Notes: a model not told the origin generated them from the sequence alone. Positions 18,171 to 26,543 are shown, counted from the first letter of the stretch. The stretch: 64,000 nucleotides of DNA from Cyanobium sp. NS01 (GCF_014280235.1 NZ_CP047940.1:1736001-1800000), one strand, 5' to 3'. Numbers and translations are program-made.

Positions 18171-19088
18171 CAGAATGCTTCGGCGCCTTCTGCATTCCCT
18201 GTATCAACTGACGCGTGGATGTTCTATGGCGTGACCCCCGCAAGAAGATCCGCAAGCCTGAGCCGGCTTGGCACCAGGGCCGCCTAAAAGTGTGTCCTGG
18301 TACTCCTTGGCGTGGCCGTCAGCATTGGGTTCGCTCGGCGGGTCTCAGTGCCCCCAATGCCCGAAAACCTCTCTGCTGCAGTCGAACAGCCCGCACCGAA
18401 TGATCTGATCAGCTTCCTCAAGGCCATCCCGGACGGCCGCTACCGCCGTGGGGTCCGCTACCCGCAGTGGTTCCTGCTGCTGGTGGCGGTGCTTGGGATC
18501 CTGAGTGGCTGTCGGAGTTCCCGGGATCTCGAGACGTTTGCCAGGCGGCACCGAGAGGCGCTGAACCGGGCGCTCGGCCTGGGCTTCAAGCGCTGGCCCT
18601 CCGATGCCACGTTTCTCTACCTGTTCAATAAGGCCCACCTCCAGGAATTCGGCCAGGTGCTCCAAGCCTGGATGATCAGCCAGATCCCAGGCGGGGCGCA
18701 CGGTCTCGACCAGTTGGTGTGTGACGGCAAGACCCTGCGCGGCTCGGCCATCGAGACTGACGACGGCAGCCACCGTTTTGTGGCCCAGGTCACGGTGTAC
18801 GCCCGCGCCCTTGGTGTCGCCCTCGCCCAGAAGACCTACGACACGCATGAATCCAGTGAGCGTGCGGCGCTGAAAGAGCTGCTGAGCACCCTCGAGCTCG
18901 ATGGCGTGCTGATCCAGGCGGATTGTCAAGCGACATCCGCTTTTGGTCCTCTGGCGACACGAAAACTGGTCCACCTGATGGCCTGCTGATGGGGGCCTTA
19001 CGGCGGCCCTTGGATCGGTGTTTCATCGGTGGGTGTCGTGTCGTTGTTGTTGGTTTGCGGCATCGGTGCCACTTGATCCGGGTTCCCC

Positions 19089-19952
19089 TCAGGCCTCCTC
19101 ACCGGGCGGCGGTGGCCGTAGGCCAGCGCTGTCCGGTGAGGAGGAACCGCCCGCCTGCGGGCGGATCAGGCCGCTGCGACGCTTCTCCCTCAGCCGGTAG
19201 CTGTCGCCCCGGATCGTCAGCACGTGGCTGTGGTGCAGCAGGCGATCGAGGATCGCCGTGGCGACCACCTGATCGCCAAACACCTCGCCCCACTCCATGA
19301 CGGGGCGGTTGGAGGTGATCAGCACGCTGCCGCGCTGATAGCAGCGGGAGATCAGCTGGAAGAACAGGTAGGCCGCGTTCGGCTCCAGCGGCAGGTAGCC
19401 CAGCTCATCAATGATCAGCAGCCGAGTTTTGGCGTACTGCGTCAGCCGGGCCTCCAGGACATGCTGCGCCTGGGCCTTGGCCAACGCGCTGATCAGCTCC
19501 ATGGCGCCGACGTACTGGACGCTGTGACCGAGCCGCACCGCCTCCCGGCCCAGCGCCACCGCCAGGTGGGTCTTGCCCACTCCCGGCGGGCCGAGCAGCA
19601 GCAGGGTGTCGCCGTTGGCCACCCAGCGACAGGTCGCCAGCTCTCGGATCTGAGCCGGATCAAGCGACGGCTGGGCCTCGAAATCGAACGCTTCCAGCGT
19701 GCGCACATACGGAAAGCGCGCCAGCCGCAGTGCCATCTCCATCCGCAGCTGGTCCTTGCGGGCCACCTCGGCTGCACACAGCCAGGCCAAGGCCTCGCGC
19801 AGGTTCATCTCCCGCCTGGCCGCCTCCTCCAGCAGCGCATCCAGGCGATCGCGGATCGCTGGCAGCCGCAGGCGGGTGAGCATCGCTTCCAGCTCCTCGG
19901 TCGGCACCGGTGGGGTGACCGGCGTAGATCGCTGGCGTGGGTTGGTGCTCAT
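19089..19952 (-). CDS. istB: IS21-family helper ATPase IstB
   Basis: The 287-residue AAA+ ATPase has Walker A LLLLGPPGVGKTHLAVALG and Walker B LLIIDELGYLPL, followed by SVLITSNRPVMEWGEVF. The N-terminal leucine-rich segment (LTRLRLPAIRDRLDALL) is typical of IstB. It starts 4 bases inside the end of istA (ATGA overlap). IstB assists target capture and activates IstA. The tail is proline- and glycine-rich. No damage is visible. Confidence 0.92.
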   Translation of the reverse strand: MSTNPRQRSTPVTPPVPTEELEAMLTRLRLPAIRDRLDALLEEAARREMNLREALAWLCAAEVARKDQLRMEMALRLARFPYVRTLEAFDFEAQPSLDPAQIRELATCRWVANGDTLLLLGPPGVGKTHLAVALGREAVRLGHSVQYVGAMELISALAKAQAQHVLEARLTQYAKTRLLIIDELGYLPLEPNAAYLFFQLISRCYQRGSVLITSNRPVMEWGEVFGDQVVATAILDRLLHHSHVLTIRGDSYRLREKRRSGLIRPQAGGSSSPDSAGLRPPPPGEEA

Positions 19953-21244
19953 GCCGCCACCTCCCCGATCAGCTCGGCATAGACGGCCAGAGGCCGTGCC
20001 AGTTCAGAGCTGCGGACCATGCGCTGCTCCTGATCACGACTTGCGTTGCCATCCCGCAGCGATCGCTCCGCCTCGCGCTGCTGCCGCTGCGGCACCAGGC
20101 CATCCCAATGACCGTCGATCACCTGGCGGCTGCGGCTACCGGGCCGCTGGCGCCTGTGCTCAGCGACGATCCGGCCGCCATAGCGGATCAGCACCTGCTG
20201 GTCCCGCACCAGCACGCTCACCCGCTGACGGATCAGCGCCTGCGGCGCCGAGTACCAGTTCGCCTCCACCTCCACGCAGCAGTCGCTGTGCACGATCCGC
20301 ACCAGCTCCCTCTCCGCCAGGAACGACGGCTTGGCCTCCAGTGGCTGCAACGCCTGGGATTCTGCGCGCACAAACCGCTCCAGCGGCGCCTCGCCGGTGG
20401 TGCCATGCACCCGCAGGTCGGCCACCTCGCGGCTCCAGCGCACCAGATGGGCCTCCAACTCCGCCCAGCTGCTGAACTCCCGCCCAGCGATGGCGTTCCT
20501 CTTGACGTACGCCACCCCGCGCTCGTCCTTGCCTTTGGTTCTGGCCCGGTACGGGCGACAGGCCCGCGGCTTGAACCCCCAGTAGCTGGCGAACTCCCCC
20601 AGCCGCTGGGCGAACACCACGATGTGGCGCTCGGGATCGTGCTGACTTACCAGCGCCCGGGCGTTGTCCACCAGCACCTCCTGCGGTACCCCGCCCCAGT
20701 GGCGGAAACCCTCCTCCAGGGCCTCGAGCCAGTGGTCCTGCTTCTCGCTGCGGAAGGCCCGCACCAGCAGCCGGCGCGAGTACCCCAAGGTGAGCACCGC
20801 CAGGTGCACCCGCACCCGCTCGCCGCCAATGCTCACCAGGCACTGGCCAAAGTCAGCCTGGAGCTGCCGGCCCGGCGGGGTCTCAAACCGCACCGTCGCC
20901 AGGGCCGCGTTGCGCAGCTCCCGCCGCCACGGCTCCACGGCACGCTCCACCGTGCGCAGGCTGACCTCGATTCCCTTCTCACTGGCCAGCTCCTGCCGCA
21001 CCACATCGGCATTGCCGCGGTGGGCCAGAAACCGCTGCCGCAGCCACTCTCGCTGGCCGTCGAGAACCGCGTTGCGGCAGGGCTTGCCGTAGGGCTGCCA
21101 GCCACCCTGCCGCAGGTACTTGCGCACCGTCTCGGGCGAGCAGCCCAGTTCCCTGGCAATGCGCCGCCGGCCCCAGCCTGCTGCCGAAAGCCGCTGCATG
21201 GCCTCCACATCCTGAGGGGTCTGCACCGCCGTCTCCACAGCCAT
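19949..21244 (-). CDS. istA: IS21-family transposase IstA
   Basis: With the ATG at 21244 the protein has 431 residues (MAVETAVQTPQDVEAMQRL). The N-terminal helix-turn-helix is GWGRRRIARELGCSPETVRKYL. The DDE integrase core includes QLQADFGQCLV (first Asp), EVLVDNARALV (second Asp) and ARTKGKDERGVAYVKRN (Glu). A C-terminal Mu-type beta domain follows. An upstream in-frame extension would run out of the element and is rejected. It forms the istAB operon and appears intact. Confidence 0.92.
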   Translation of the reverse strand: MAVETAVQTPQDVEAMQRLSAAGWGRRRIARELGCSPETVRKYLRQGGWQPYGKPCRNAVLDGQREWLRQRFLAHRGNADVVRQELASEKGIEVSLRTVERAVEPWRRELRNAALATVRFETPPGRQLQADFGQCLVSIGGERVRVHLAVLTLGYSRRLLVRAFRSEKQDHWLEALEEGFRHWGGVPQEVLVDNARALVSQHDPERHIVVFAQRLGEFASYWGFKPRACRPYRARTKGKDERGVAYVKRNAIAGREFSSWAELEAHLVRWSREVADLRVHGTTGEAPLERFVRAESQALQPLEAKPSFLAERELVRIVHSDCCVEVEANWYSAPQALIRQRVSVLVRDQQVLIRYGGRIVAEHRRQRPGSRSRQVIDGHWDGLVPQRQQREAERSLRDGNASRDQEQRMVRSSELARPLAVYAELIGEVAA

Positions 21245-22179
21245 CGGCTCCAGAGATGGCTCCCCTCCGCTGGCCTTGTCGTCCTGCCTGGCTCGCTCCA
21301 CGGGGTGGACCAGTTTTCGTGTCGCCTCCGGACCAGTTTTCGCTGTCGCCTGACACGGATGCGCTCCACACCACCCAGTCGTTTTTCGCTGGTGCCTCGC
21401 CCAGGGGGCCGACGTGCTCCTGAGCGTCAAGTCCAACCAGAAGAGCCTCTACCGTCAGATCGGTTGCCAGTTCCAGGGAAAGCGTCACATCCCTTTCACT
21501 GCAACGGATCACGAGAAGCGCCATGGGCGCGACACCGTCTGGGAACTACGGGCCCGGGAGGCGCCGGAGCACATCAAGGCCAACTGGCCCGGTAGCGCCT
21601 GGATCGTGGAGGTGATCACCGACACGCTGAGCCGCAAAGGGAAGCGCAGCGTGCGGCGGCACCTGTTTCTCACCAGCGTGCGCACCACGCCACCAGCCCT
21701 GCTGCGCCTGATCCGGCAGCGCTGGAGCATTGAGAACGAGTGGCACTGGGCCCGCGACGCCCAGCTGGGTGAGGACGCTCATCGCTACGCCAACCGGATC
21801 GGGGCCCCGGTGTTCGCCGTCCTGCGCACCATCGTGATGAACTTGCTGCGGCGAGGCGGCTACCGCTCGATCCGGCAGGGGCTCCGGGAGTTGGCCTACG
21901 ACATCCAAGGGATGCTGGCGCTTGGCGGCGTGGCCGCTCGAGCGAGCTCGGCTTGATCGTACTTTTAGGCAGCCCTGGGCTTGGCACAGAGGGCCTCAAG
22001 ACCAGTTCACCGACCTTCGCGGTGAGGCTGACCTCGGTGCAGGCCCTCATCCCCACCTCCTCAGCCAAGCCGCGTGGAATCCTCACGCCAAGGCTGTTCC
22101 CCCACTTCTGAACCTCCGTCTACATGCCCAGCTGTGGCTGACTACACCACTCTTTGCCTCGTTGGCCTTTGTCCCATCT

Positions 22180-22269
22180 CTCCAACGCTTGCCATCACCT
22201 GGCCGCAACAACCAACGGGGATATACAAGGTGCGCTTGGTGGCGGCTCAGGTGCATGGCATTGTTAGAC
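22180..22269 (+). repeat. Integron attC-like site 2
   Basis: It begins CTCCAACGCTTGCCATCACC and ends with the core GTTAGAC (22263-22269), a full GTTRRRY match. The right arm read on the other strand is GTCTAACAATGCCATGCACC. Pairing is good except for single extra bases on one strand, exactly the attC arrangement. Arms closely resemble attC-like site 1. The hsdM-like gene starts 143 bases later. Confidence 0.7.
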
Positions 22270-22411
22270 CTTTGAGCCAAAGCATCAGGATAATTGACTA
22301 GAACATCTTGTCCTTAATCCCAATATCATTATCAACGCCAACAGATTCAATGATACTGCTAGCACAATCAGTACGCTAAGATTTGCAAACCCAGAACCAG
22401 GTGCGCCTCAA

Positions 22412-23698
22412 GTGAAGTACAGTTGTACTACCCGAGAAGTCCTTGTGAACCTGGTTGATTCAGCGTGGAATGATCTTTGGTCGGCTGGCATTACCAATCC
22501 AATCGATATATCCCGAATCTTTTCCGAGATTGCCACTAGCAGATCTCGCACTAATAGCACCACTCTTATAGATCAACTGAAAGTTGACCAAGGGCTTTCA
22601 CGAGCCATTGAAAGGGCGTCTACTACATTTGCTCACTTGCTAAATGATAGCTCATCGGGAGATCACCTAGGAGATATCTACGAGTATATCCTCTCACATC
22701 TCTCAACGGCTGGCCACTTTGGCCAGTTCCGTACACCCACTCATCTAATTAACTTTATTTATGATGTCTTTCCCCCGCTTTCCCAGGGAACGATTTTAGA
22801 CCCAGCATGTGGTACTGGCGGCTTTTTGATTGAAGCCAATAAGAGGCAAGCGGATAGTCACTTTATTGGGTGCGAAATTGATAGGTCTGTTTTTGAACTG
22901 GCTGTTGCCAACGGCAAGCTTCATGGAATTGAAAGGCTAAATGTTATGCGCCAATCTGGAATTGGCCTAGCCGATCTAAAGCCTGATTTAATCGCCACAA
23001 ATCCTCCTTTCTCTGGAACCTTTGATGAGCCCTATTTCTCGGATATTGCGGGCTTAACAACAAGCAAGACCGAGCTCGCATTTTTATGCAAATGCCTTGA
23101 GTTGCTAGAAGAAAGTGGTCGATGCGCGATTGTGCTTCCTCTCGGTGTGGCCTCGAATACCAGTAAAGAGTTTGTACAAGTTCGCAAAGCTCTTCTGAGG
23201 AATGCTTCCATCAAGGCGATTGTTGAACTTCCTAGAGGAAGCTTCTTGCCGTACACTGATGCCAAGACTGTAATCATCTTTTTTGAGAAAGACAGAAGAG
23301 GAACATCTGAGTTTATATCTGCTGTCTGCACCGATGATGGCTTTACTCTAGATGATGCCAGAAAACCAACAGGAACATCTACTCTGCCTATTATTGCAAG
23401 GTGTATTGACCTTGGAATCTTCTCGCCAGGGAGTAGTTTCTGCAGGGAATCATCAATACAAGAGCTTGATGACTACCTCAGACTAGTTCCATCAAGAATT
23501 AATAGCTTAGCATCAAGCGCAATTAGCTTTCAAAGAAAGAAGCGATCGCTTAAGGACGAATGTCGTGCTGAGATTGATGAGCTTTTCGTCGCGGTGAATA
23601 AGCTACAGTCTGTTATGTTAAGACTGTCTACCTTTGCCAAGAGTTCAACACAGTGCCCTACGAAAATGAAGGAGGATGCAGTCGATGTTGCTCTGTGA
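22412..23698 (+). CDS. Type I-like N6-adenine DNA methyltransferase (HsdM family)
   Basis: The 428-residue protein (GTG start) has the HsdM-type entry GQFRTPTHLI (104-113), SAM-binding motif I LDPACGTGGFLIEA (129-142) and catalytic motif IV TNPPF (196-200), followed by the ELPRGSFLPYTDAKTVIIFF block. It should methylate adenine in a sequence set by the specificity protein. It overlaps the downstream specificity gene by 23 bases. Compared with usual HsdM (~500 aa) the N-terminal helical domain is short. GC is well below the host core. There is no hsdR helicase nuclease; a smaller nuclease candidate lies beyond. Confidence 0.85.
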   Translation: MKYSCTTREVLVNLVDSAWNDLWSAGITNPIDISRIFSEIATSRSRTNSTTLIDQLKVDQGLSRAIERASTTFAHLLNDSSSGDHLGDIYEYILSHLSTAGHFGQFRTPTHLINFIYDVFPPLSQGTILDPACGTGGFLIEANKRQADSHFIGCEIDRSVFELAVANGKLHGIERLNVMRQSGIGLADLKPDLIATNPPFSGTFDEPYFSDIAGLTTSKTELAFLCKCLELLEESGRCAIVLPLGVASNTSKEFVQVRKALLRNASIKAIVELPRGSFLPYTDAKTVIIFFEKDRRGTSEFISAVCTDDGFTLDDARKPTGTSTLPIIARCIDLGIFSPGSSFCRESSIQELDDYLRLVPSRINSLASSAISFQRKKRSLKDECRAEIDELFVAVNKLQSVMLRLSTFAKSSTQCPTKMKEDAVDVAL

Positions 23699-24218
23699 TC
23701 TTGTTTCACCATTGCGCATCAGAGTGTCTCCAGGCGAGTTTGGTTTACACAAGTACTATGTTGGCCTCGAACATATTGAAAAGAATACTGGAGTCGTCAA
23801 GCCATCTTTAACCTCTGATGAGAAGCCTTCATCTGCAAAGACATTCTTTCCAAATGGGGCATTATTGTTTGGCAAGATACGCCCCGAACTCCGCAAGGTC
23901 GGCGTTAGTTCATGCGAGGGAATCTGCTCAACTGATATCTCAGTCTTTATTCCAGTAGACGAGGCCCAAGCTAATGCAATAGCACTCGTACTGCGAAGTG
24001 ATAGAGCGGCCGATTATTTTAGTTCTTTACGAACCGGAACGAGTCTTCCTCGAGTTCGAGAGGATGACATTCTAAGATTTAACATGAATTGGTGTTCAGG
24101 TTATCTTCTGAAGGAACTTCAAGAGTTATCTACTCTATTGGCAACATTTAGGCTTAGCGCTCTTGATGTAGAGGCAAAGTGCCGGCACTTAGAGGCCAGA
24201 ATCTCTTCTTTGTTGTAG
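23676..24218 (+). CDS. Half-size type I specificity subunit (HsdS-like, one TRD)
   Basis: The 180-residue protein carries one target-recognition domain (YVGLEHIEKNTGV ... GALLFGKIRPELRKVGV ... TDISVFIPVD ... LRTGTSLPRVREDDIL, given in parts) and one C-terminal coiled coil (ELQELSTLLATFRLSALDVE). Normal HsdS has two TRDs; a half subunit would have to dimerise and would be expected to recognise a symmetric bipartite site. It overlaps hsdM, so the two are co-translated. It ends 2 bases before the convergent nuclease candidate. Confidence 0.78.
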   Translation: MQSMLLCDLVSPLRIRVSPGEFGLHKYYVGLEHIEKNTGVVKPSLTSDEKPSSAKTFFPNGALLFGKIRPELRKVGVSSCEGICSTDISVFIPVDEAQANAIALVLRSDRAADYFSSLRTGTSLPRVREDDILRFNMNWCSGYLLKELQELSTLLATFRLSALDVEAKCRHLEARISSLL

Positions 24219-24220
24219 GC

Positions 24221-25006
24221 TTATGCTTGTCCTCGGCGTACAGTCTTGAGCCGTTCAACAAACTCCAAATATCTCTTCATCTCTGGATCTGCTGATGCCA
24301 GCTCAGCTCTTTTATCCTTGGCTGCTAATGACCTTGTAGCAACCATTCGTACTAGTCCCCCAAAGTTTTGCGCATATGATACATTGGAGCCTCTTAGGCT
24401 AATTGGCCCTGTCCTTCTCTCTCTTACATTGCTTGCATTAACTGGTTCTCCGTGGTGAACGCAACGCGAGGGATCGCATCCATCTGGACACGAACCCCTG
24501 TCAACAAATGATCCACCGCGTTCAATGTGAAGTAAGTCCCTTAGACTGGCAATTGATCTAGATCGAAACAATCCTATCTCATCTATTCGTGGGTACACAT
24601 GGATTCCACCAGTCTCTGCCCATCCCCATGTAATAACCACAAGAAGATCGTCCTCGCCAATCTCGCTGATTAATGAGTCAAAGTGCGCCTTGGACTCGTC
24701 TGCGTTAATGACCATAGATTTAACTTCGATTCTGAAGAGTTCACCAGTCTTAGTCTCAGGTCCCCATGGAGTTACATCCGATATACATGCAAAGTCATTG
24801 AATTCATGATTGGGGATCCAAGCCAGTGATACATCCATAGTGCGGAGATGTTGACTTGCGTAGAATCCCCACAACGATTCCATTACAAGCCCAAGCCCAC
24901 TGCCAATCCGACCGCCTCTCATGCAGAAGTGCTCTAGGGTAAAAAGATTAATCTGATCTTTGACTAAAACAGCGCATTGGATCAATGCTTCGCTTGAGGT
25001 TGCCAA
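24221..25006 (-). CDS. Candidate PD-(D/E)XK restriction nuclease
   Basis: The 261-residue protein (TTG start at 25006) has a plausible PD-(D/E)XK core: Glu43 in VMESLWGFY, Asp71 in HEFNDFACISD and Glu94-x-Lys96 in LFRIEVKSM. It also has a possible metal cluster, CPDGCDPSRCVHHGEP, and a C-terminal NFGGLVRMVATRSLA segment. I do not recognise a named enzyme. It is tail-to-tail with the hsdM-hsdS pair, 2 bases apart, and lies in the same attC-bounded segment, so a restriction partner is the natural inference. Alternatives are a nicking or repair nuclease. Confidence 0.6.
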   Translation of the reverse strand: MATSSEALIQCAVLVKDQINLFTLEHFCMRGGRIGSGLGLVMESLWGFYASQHLRTMDVSLAWIPNHEFNDFACISDVTPWGPETKTGELFRIEVKSMVINADESKAHFDSLISEIGEDDLLVVITWGWAETGGIHVYPRIDEIGLFRSRSIASLRDLLHIERGGSFVDRGSCPDGCDPSRCVHHGEPVNASNVRERRTGPISLRGSNVSYAQNFGGLVRMVATRSLAAKDKRAELASADPEMKRYLEFVERLKTVRRGQA

Positions 25007-25174
25007 AGCCTATGGCCTCTAATCCGATCCAGTGTATATCATAAGACCTTAGTATTGGCGTACTACTTTGGTGGGCGTTGAGAATCTGCCTCACCTGTCA
25101 AGATGCTATTAGGCTTAAATGAAGATCATTGACATTGGCGATTGGGTATAACTCTGGATGCTTGAATCGAAAAG

Positions 25175-25262
25175 GTCTAACGCTCAAGATCAGCGGCGGG
25201 CAAGAAGCCGAACACAAAGAAAGGGAATTATTGGACCCGACCGCTGCATCTTGATGTTAGCT
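25175..25262 (+). repeat. Integron attC-like site 3
   Basis: The left end GTCTAAC (25175-25181) is a perfect RYYYAAC core. The right end is GTTAGCT (25256-25262), one base off GTTRRRY. The left arm CTAACGCTCAAGATCAGCGG pairs with the other-strand right arm CTAACATCAAGATGCAGCGG, with extra G and T bases on one side only. Arm sequence differs from sites 1 and 2 but geometry is the same. Nothing else is visible in 25007-25364. Confidence 0.72.
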
Positions 25263-25364
25263 TGGTTGCCGACATATTCATGGCTCACTTCAAGGAGCTT
25301 ACTTGCCTACCACTAACGCGGAATTAGCCTGCATACTGTCCTAGACGCATCACGCCGCCCATAG

Positions 25365-26243
25365 TCACTTACCCACTAAACCAGGATTCGTCAAATCAGA
25401 TAGAGGATCAATGATCTGGCATGAGCATTGCTGGTATTCCCTGATTGCCGGATAAATTGCAAAGAAAGGATAGAATCTACAGATATTATCGCCAGCTGAG
25501 ATGGCAATGCCAGCGAGCTTCGTGTCAGAGGCTTCTGGCATGAGGTTAACAATAGGGCCACCACTCATGCCATTTAGACAATCATGATTTACCTCGGACT
25601 CGGAGACATCAAAGGAAATCAGCATTTCATGGTTATCCTCAATGAGAAGAACGCCGGTAACAAGACTTTTGTGAACGGTGGTCATATGAGTGAACCCTTT
25701 CCTGGTATCATCATGCGCGAATTCATTAAGACGGAAGGGATACCCGCAAACAGTTAAGAATTGACCCTCGAAGAACTGATCCTGATTAAGGCAGGGAGGC
25801 GTTTCACCGTCAAGGTCGATAAAGCAGTCGGGAGCAGATCCTGGAAAGGGATCAAATAGCTCGATTAAGCAAATATCTTCGTGATCTACAAGTGGTATTT
25901 CGTGCCTGATTCGTTCACTAATATTCCACAGCCTCCTTGGATACATAAAGTCTAGGAGAGAGTCCCATCGTGGACGGGAGTGCATTGAAACCCAGAACGG
26001 AGACTCATTCAGGAAGCCCTCGGGCATATTGTTGGTCAGAACATGTTTAGCGGTCAACAAGAAGAAGACCCCACCAAACCTAAGTAATACTGAGCTCCCA
26101 GCCCCATACATCCAGTCCACATGAAAGTAGCCACGCTCAGCCAAAGACTGTTCTAATGACGTAAAAAAGAGTCTTCGTGCAGATTTTGCCGCATTCGACA
26201 AAGGCGTCTGCTGTAGAAGGATTGCAGGGTCAATCTGGGTCAT
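25365..26243 (-). CDS. Trypsin-like serine protease domain protein, cytoplasmic
   Basis: The 292-residue protein has no signal peptide. A chymotrypsin-fold triad is readable: His67 in FLLTAKHVLT, Asp123 in VDHEDICLIEL and Ser227 in LNGMSGGPIVN. The N-terminal ~45 residues are unassigned. Low GC and odd codon use match the hsdM cassette. It lies 103 bases beyond attC-like site 3 in antisense orientation. Intracellular trypsin-like proteins occur in some bacterial conflict systems, but no partner gene is adjacent here, so a defence role is speculative. Confidence 0.72.
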   Translation of the reverse strand: MTQIDPAILLQQTPLSNAAKSARRLFFTSLEQSLAERGYFHVDWMYGAGSSVLLRFGGVFFLLTAKHVLTNNMPEGFLNESPFWVSMHSRPRWDSLLDFMYPRRLWNISERIRHEIPLVDHEDICLIELFDPFPGSAPDCFIDLDGETPPCLNQDQFFEGQFLTVCGYPFRLNEFAHDDTRKGFTHMTTVHKSLVTGVLLIEDNHEMLISFDVSESEVNHDCLNGMSGGPIVNLMPEASDTKLAGIAISAGDNICRFYPFFAIYPAIREYQQCSCQIIDPLSDLTNPGLVGK

Positions 26244-26543
26244 TGCTGCTTGGCTAAAAGCTTGTTCAAGCTAACTAGTCATTGGATGGTTCCGTGAACC
26301 ACAGCCGCCCGGCCTCCCCCCTTCCGATAACCACTCCCAGCAGTCCTCGCCCGCTTCTGGAAATCCCTGGCTCAGCATAGGATTTGAGCATTGCTTCACC
26401 AAGCTTAAATGTGGTTCAAGGGTCCGCAAACCACTTGTTCGATTGGCTACAAAATGTCCACTGGTTGAAGGCCCTCAGCGCGCCAGGTTGAGCAAAGGGG
26501 TATGGCTCATGCAGCACCTCAGATCTCGTGAGGGTTTCTTCCA
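26244..26543 (+). other. Gene-free right edge of the accessory island
   Basis: No ORF with coding character, no RNA gene and no copy of the tRNA-Ser 3' end is visible. Composition changes from the AT-richer island to host-like GC across this stretch. A short palindromic AGCTTGTTCAAGCT lies near 26259. Confidence 0.5.

Larger units (their letters stand above)
18924..21355 (-). mobile_element. IS21-family insertion sequence (2432 bp)
   Basis: The ends start TGTCA...GCGACA and finish with the complement. Each end carries two copies of an internal repeat ending ...TGGTCC (18930-18971 and about 21308-21350), as in multi-site IS21 ends. A 5-bp duplication CGGAT flanks it (18919-18923 and 21356-21360). 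It encodes IstA and IstB on the minus strand and interrupts ISAs1 copy 2. Confidence 0.92.
18357..21956 (+). pseudogene. ISAs1-family transposase of copy 2, split by IS21 insertion
   Basis: The left part starts MPENLSAAVEQ (ATG 18357) and reads LVCDGKTLRGSAIETDD and VLIQAD, ending at 18923. The right part resumes at 21361 with ALHTTQSFF. Joined across the 5-bp duplication the frame is continuous. It then needs a -1 shift at CGTTTTTCG (21380-21388) to enter the frame QGADVLLSVKSNQKSLYRQI ... RQRWSIENEWHWARD that ends at 21956. Apart from the IS21 insertion both halves are undamaged, and they differ widely from copy 1. Confidence 0.85.
18275..21977 (+). mobile_element. ISAs1-family insertion sequence, copy 2, interrupted by IS21-type element
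   Basis: The ends are CAGGGCCGCCTAAAAGT (18275-18291) and its complement with one mismatch (21961-21977), similar to the copy 1 ends. The exact 10-bp target duplication is GGCTTGGCAC (18265-18274 and 21978-21987). Removing the nested element and its duplication leaves about 1266 bp, matching copy 1. It sits inside the mazE antitoxin gene. Confidence 0.93.
18170..22125 (-). pseudogene. mazE-type antitoxin remnant, split by nested insertion sequences
   Basis: The N-terminal part (22125 down to 21978) encodes TEVQKWGNSLGVRIPRGLAE and EVSLTAKVGELVLRP, an AbrB/MazE swapped-hairpin domain; its second codon is TAG. The C-terminal part (18274 down to 18170) continues SRLRLADLLAGVTP, then an in-frame TAG, then NIHASVDTGNAEGAEAF and a stop. 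The 10-bp duplication GGCTTGGCAC marks where ISAs1 copy 2 entered. Two nonsense codons plus the insertion make the gene dead. It precedes the mazF remnant in normal order. Confidence 0.75.

Noticed and set aside
25316-25345. CACTAAC at the edge of the protease as a fourth attC left arm
   Set aside because: No matching right arm within 150 bases.
13607-26543. tRNA-Ser as attachment site of an integrated element
   Set aside because: No repeat of the tRNA 3' end and no integrase gene could be found on the right side.
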